Shown: piece after piece, positions 61,880 to 64,000 of the stretch
Numbering within the stretch: position 1 is the stretch's first letter
Layout: each line of letters opens with the position of its first letter
From: Verrucomicrobiota bacterium
Lineage (GTDB): Bacteria; Verrucomicrobiota; Verrucomicrobiia; Limisphaerales; UBA11320
Length of the DNA: 64,000 nucleotides
Assembly (NCBI GenBank): GCA_016199985.1
Contig: JACQFQ010000028.1
Location: 1 to 64,000, forward strand
Direction: 5' to 3'
Translations under genes and position numbers: made by a program
The notes under the pieces: generated by a model
What the model was told of the DNA's origin: nothing
The model's input: the letters and a program-made list of their open reading frames with translations, nothing else
Database searches by the model: none

Positions 61880-63010
61880 TCAGAGCGGCCGGCCGATAAC
61901 GCTCAGGATCACCTCGGCGTAGAGTCGATGGCCATAATCGTTCGGATGGTTCAGTCCGTTTCCTGAAAGGTCCATGTGCTTCTTGCGTCCCTCGATCGCC
62001 GTCCACCTCTCCGTCGCGTTCGCGAAAGCGATTCCGGGGCCGGCGAGCTTCGCCAGCGCGTCGGCGTATTTCGGATACAAATCGGGAGCGGCGTGGACCC
62101 ATTCGCTGTTCGCCGTCATGGACGAAACAAGGAGGACGGCGCACTCTGGCAACGCGGTTCTCACGGACGCGGCCATTTCTCGGGTGATCCTGGAGAACTC
62201 CTCCGGCGAACGCCGGCCCGACGCGTCGTTCATGCCAAAGGCGATCAGCACGAGGTCGGGCTTGTCAGCGATGACGTCCTCCATCCGCGTGAGGCCCCAA
62301 TTCGAGTCCATGCCGCTGACCGACAGATTGGTCAAAGCCACCTTGCCACCGAAGCGCTGCTCAAGCCCGCGAGCGACGAGATCGGGATAGCCCGGTTGGA
62401 GGGGCGCCACGCCCGAGATCGCCGAGGCGTCGGCGCCCGTGGAGATACTGTCTCCCAGCATGACAAACCTGACGGGCTGCCTCGACCGCAACCGGGCGCG
62501 CAGCGCTCCCAATTGCGAATCTGGCGCCGTGACGACCGGGGGCGCCTGCCATTCTTCATCGCTGGAGTAGTCCGCGAGACACTGCAAATCGTGCATGACT
62601 CGGCCGGGCCCGAAGAACATCCAGGCCTCGCTGCCGCGCTGATGCCGATAAGCATTCGGCGAGTTCGCGGGCGGATGCAGCTCGGCGGTCGTCTTGAATG
62701 GAATGTGCGAATCGACGGTCAACGTCAGCGCGCGGCTCCCGGGTTGCCAGACGAAATCGCGGCCGGCCTCGAAGACAATGGCGCCATCCGCGCTGGTCAA
62801 ATGGGGCGCTTGGGAAGGCGCGCGCAGCAAGTTCGCCGTCGCCGCCGTTTTGGAGTCGCCGGAGAAGAACAGCGGTTCGTTCGTAATGGCGTGGCTCGCT
62901 GGCCGCGTTTCCGCGGCGATGGCGGAGTGGCGGGGGAACTCCGCGAACAGGGCCGCGAAAGCGATCGAAAGGCCAATTCGGAGAACGTGAGAGAGGCGTG
63001 CTGTGGACAT
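61880..63010 (-). CDS. Exported SGNH/GDSL-type hydrolase
   Basis: 376 residues from the ATG at 63010, which starts a signal peptide (IGLSIAFAALFAEFPRHSAIAA); the frame is open to 63184 without a better start. An N-terminal beta-rich domain of about 180 residues (SREAWMFFGPGR-like EAWMFFGPG) precedes the SGNH core: block I GDSIS (catalytic Ser), block II SVSG, block III GMND and block V NHPNDYG with the catalytic Asp/His pair. This two-domain layout resembles acetyl-xylan esterases and other carbohydrate esterases, and the protein is exported. It may share a transcript with the MlaE/MlaF pair. Confidence 0.88.
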   Translation of the reverse strand: MSTARLSHVLRIGLSIAFAALFAEFPRHSAIAAETRPASHAITNEPLFFSGDSKTAATANLLRAPSQAPHLTSADGAIVFEAGRDFVWQPGSRALTLTVDSHIPFKTTAELHPPANSPNAYRHQRGSEAWMFFGPGRVMHDLQCLADYSSDEEWQAPPVVTAPDSQLGALRARLRSRQPVRFVMLGDSISTGADASAISGVAPLQPGYPDLVARGLEQRFGGKVALTNLSVSGMDSNWGLTRMEDVIADKPDLVLIAFGMNDASGRRSPEEFSRITREMAASVRTALPECAVLLVSSMTANSEWVHAAPDLYPKYADALAKLAGPGIAFANATERWTAIEGRKKHMDLSGNGLNHPNDYGHRLYAEVILSVIGRPL

Positions 63011-63123
63011 GAGTGGATGAATGCTTTGAGCCGACGCGATCGTCGCGTCATGGGCAACAATGCCAATGACGGGACCGTAAGCGAGGTCTGGCGGGAATGG
63101 GAAGCCTGCGCGCAACCGGAGCG

Positions 63124-64000
63124 TCATCCTTGGACAGCGGCCTTGATTTCCTTCTCCCATCGAGGCCGATACTCCCGTCCCCAAAGCTTCTGGGCCTCGG
63201 GGTTGCGGAGGATCGCGCGCTTCTCGGGATCGAATAGCACGGTCGTCTGCGTTCGATATGCGATGTTGCCGAGATGACAGAGCAGCGTGCTGGTTTGTCC
63301 TTCGGCGATGTCGGAGCGGAGCGCGGCGCGGCCACGAATGGCGTCGAGAAAGTTCGCGATGTGCCCAGCCTCGCCGCCCTTCCCTCCATGACGCTCGAGC
63401 TCTTTGCCCTGGGTGTCGCGGATCGAATAGCCAGGACCGCCATCGATCGCCAGGATCCCTCCATCGCCGTAAAAATGAACGAAATCCGTGCTCTCACCGC
63501 TGCGCGCGTGACAGCTGCTGTTGTCCCACGAGATCATCTTGTCGCCATAATCGAACGTGGCCACTCCGGTGTCGGGGGTCTCCTGGTCGTCGTCGTAGTG
63601 GTATCGACCACCGCCAAACGTGATCTTGCGAGGAAGCGTCACGCCCAGTCCCCATCGCGCGATGTCGAGCGCGTGGATTCCGTTGTTCGCCAGCTCGCCT
63701 CCGCCCCAATGCCAGCGCCAATGCCAGTTGTAATGAACCACGTTGTCCACATAGGCCTTCTCGGGAGCGGGTCCCTGCCACAAGGCGTAGTCCAGCTCGG
63801 CGGGCGGGGGCTTCGCAACGCCGTGGCCGATCCCCACACGCGCGCTGTTGTACCAACACCGGGCGGCGTAGACGCGTCCGATCGCGCCGCTCTGAAGCCG
63901 GGCGACGGCTTCGATGTTTCCGGTCCAGCTCCGGCGTTGATTGCCCATTTGCACCACGCGACGATGCCGGCGCGCCGCGTCCACGAGCCAGATCGCCTCG
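63124..64000 (-). CDS. Gfo/Idh/MocA-family oxidoreductase, 5' end outside the window
   Basis: At least 292 codons; the frame runs off the window edge, so the N-terminal Rossmann domain is missing. What remains matches the C-terminal domain: RVVQMGNQRRS, a W-rich NWHWRWHWGGGELANNGIHALDIARWGLG segment of which the NGIHALD part is family-typical, and SWDNSSCHARSGESTD. Relatives in Verrucomicrobiota and Planctomycetota are Tat-exported and act on sugars, but the signal is not visible here. It lies 113 bp upstream of the SGNH hydrolase gene on the same strand. Confidence 0.9.
   Translation of the reverse strand, partial: EAIWLVDAARRHRRVVQMGNQRRSWTGNIEAVARLQSGAIGRVYAARCWYNSARVGIGHGVAKPPPAELDYALWQGPAPEKAYVDNVVHYNWHWRWHWGGGELANNGIHALDIARWGLGVTLPRKITFGGGRYHYDDDQETPDTGVATFDYGDKMISWDNSSCHARSGESTDFVHFYGDGGILAIDGGPGYSIRDTQGKELERHGGKGGEAGHIANFLDAIRGRAALRSDIAEGQTSTLLCHLGNIAYRTQTTVLFDPEKRAILRNPEAQKLWGREYRPRWEKEIKAAVQG

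Noticed and set aside
1-64000. Search for a CRISPR array, prophage or integrative element with att sites at the tRNA
   Set aside because: No regularly spaced repeats, no integrase and no phage structural genes; the tRNA-Leu 3' end was not seen repeated nearby.

Overview
The window looks like a chromosomal segment of a GC-rich, Gram-negative bacterium, most likely a member of the Verrucomicrobiota (Pedosphaera/Limisphaerales-like). This is inferred from style, not from a marker gene: very large secreted LamG/PA14/HAF proteins, YD-repeat (RHS) proteins with secreted companions, a DUF3299 lipoprotein, NHL and Gfo/Idh proteins, and C-terminal domains ending in an FYR/FFR-like motif. No rRNA gene and no CRISPR array was seen. 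One tRNA, tRNA-Leu(TAA), is present.

Layout. 0.4-10.6 kb (minus strand): an RHS polymorphic-toxin operon with two secreted proteins of unknown function, a YD-repeat protein, an in-frame but stop-separated ParB-like toxin tip, and a pentapeptide-repeat protein in the immunity position. 11.5-15.6 kb: DUF3299 lipoprotein, a REP-type (RAYT) transposase, a PmtA-like methyltransferase and an MBL-fold hydrolase. 15.6-24.5 kb: a CzcCBA/CusCBA-type heavy-metal efflux operon divergent from a histidine kinase/NtrC-type regulator pair. A -24/-12 (sigma-54) promoter in front of the efflux operon links the two. 24.5-33.5 kb: a globin-sialidase fusion, an NHL propeller with Tat signal, a zinc alcohol dehydrogenase with a sugar-isomerase TIM barrel, a VIT-VWA protein, a membrane protein, and a GNAT-phosphatase fusion.

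33.6-52.3 kb (minus strand): a coupled five-gene operon of about 18.7 kb. It encodes a parvulin-type foldase lipoprotein, a 630-aa secreted protein, a 3,984-aa multidomain protein whose C-terminus resembles the channel and TcB-binding end of Tc-toxin A subunits, and two secreted proteins sharing a roughly 110-residue repeat. This is the best candidate for an undescribed system: an exported, LamG-decorated TcA-like particle or adhesin with dedicated foldase and companions.

52.8-64 kb: tRNA-Leu, a second histidine kinase closely similar to the first, ComF and CPBP genes, a Ser/Thr kinase with altered catalytic motifs, a glycoside hydrolase-glycosyltransferase fusion, an MlaE/MlaF-type lipid ABC pair whose ATPase has lost several catalytic motifs, an SGNH hydrolase, and a Gfo/Idh oxidoreductase cut by the window end.

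Start codons were re-chosen where ribosome-binding sites, signal peptides or neighbouring genes argued for it. All family names are from motif recognition by eye; no database search was run.
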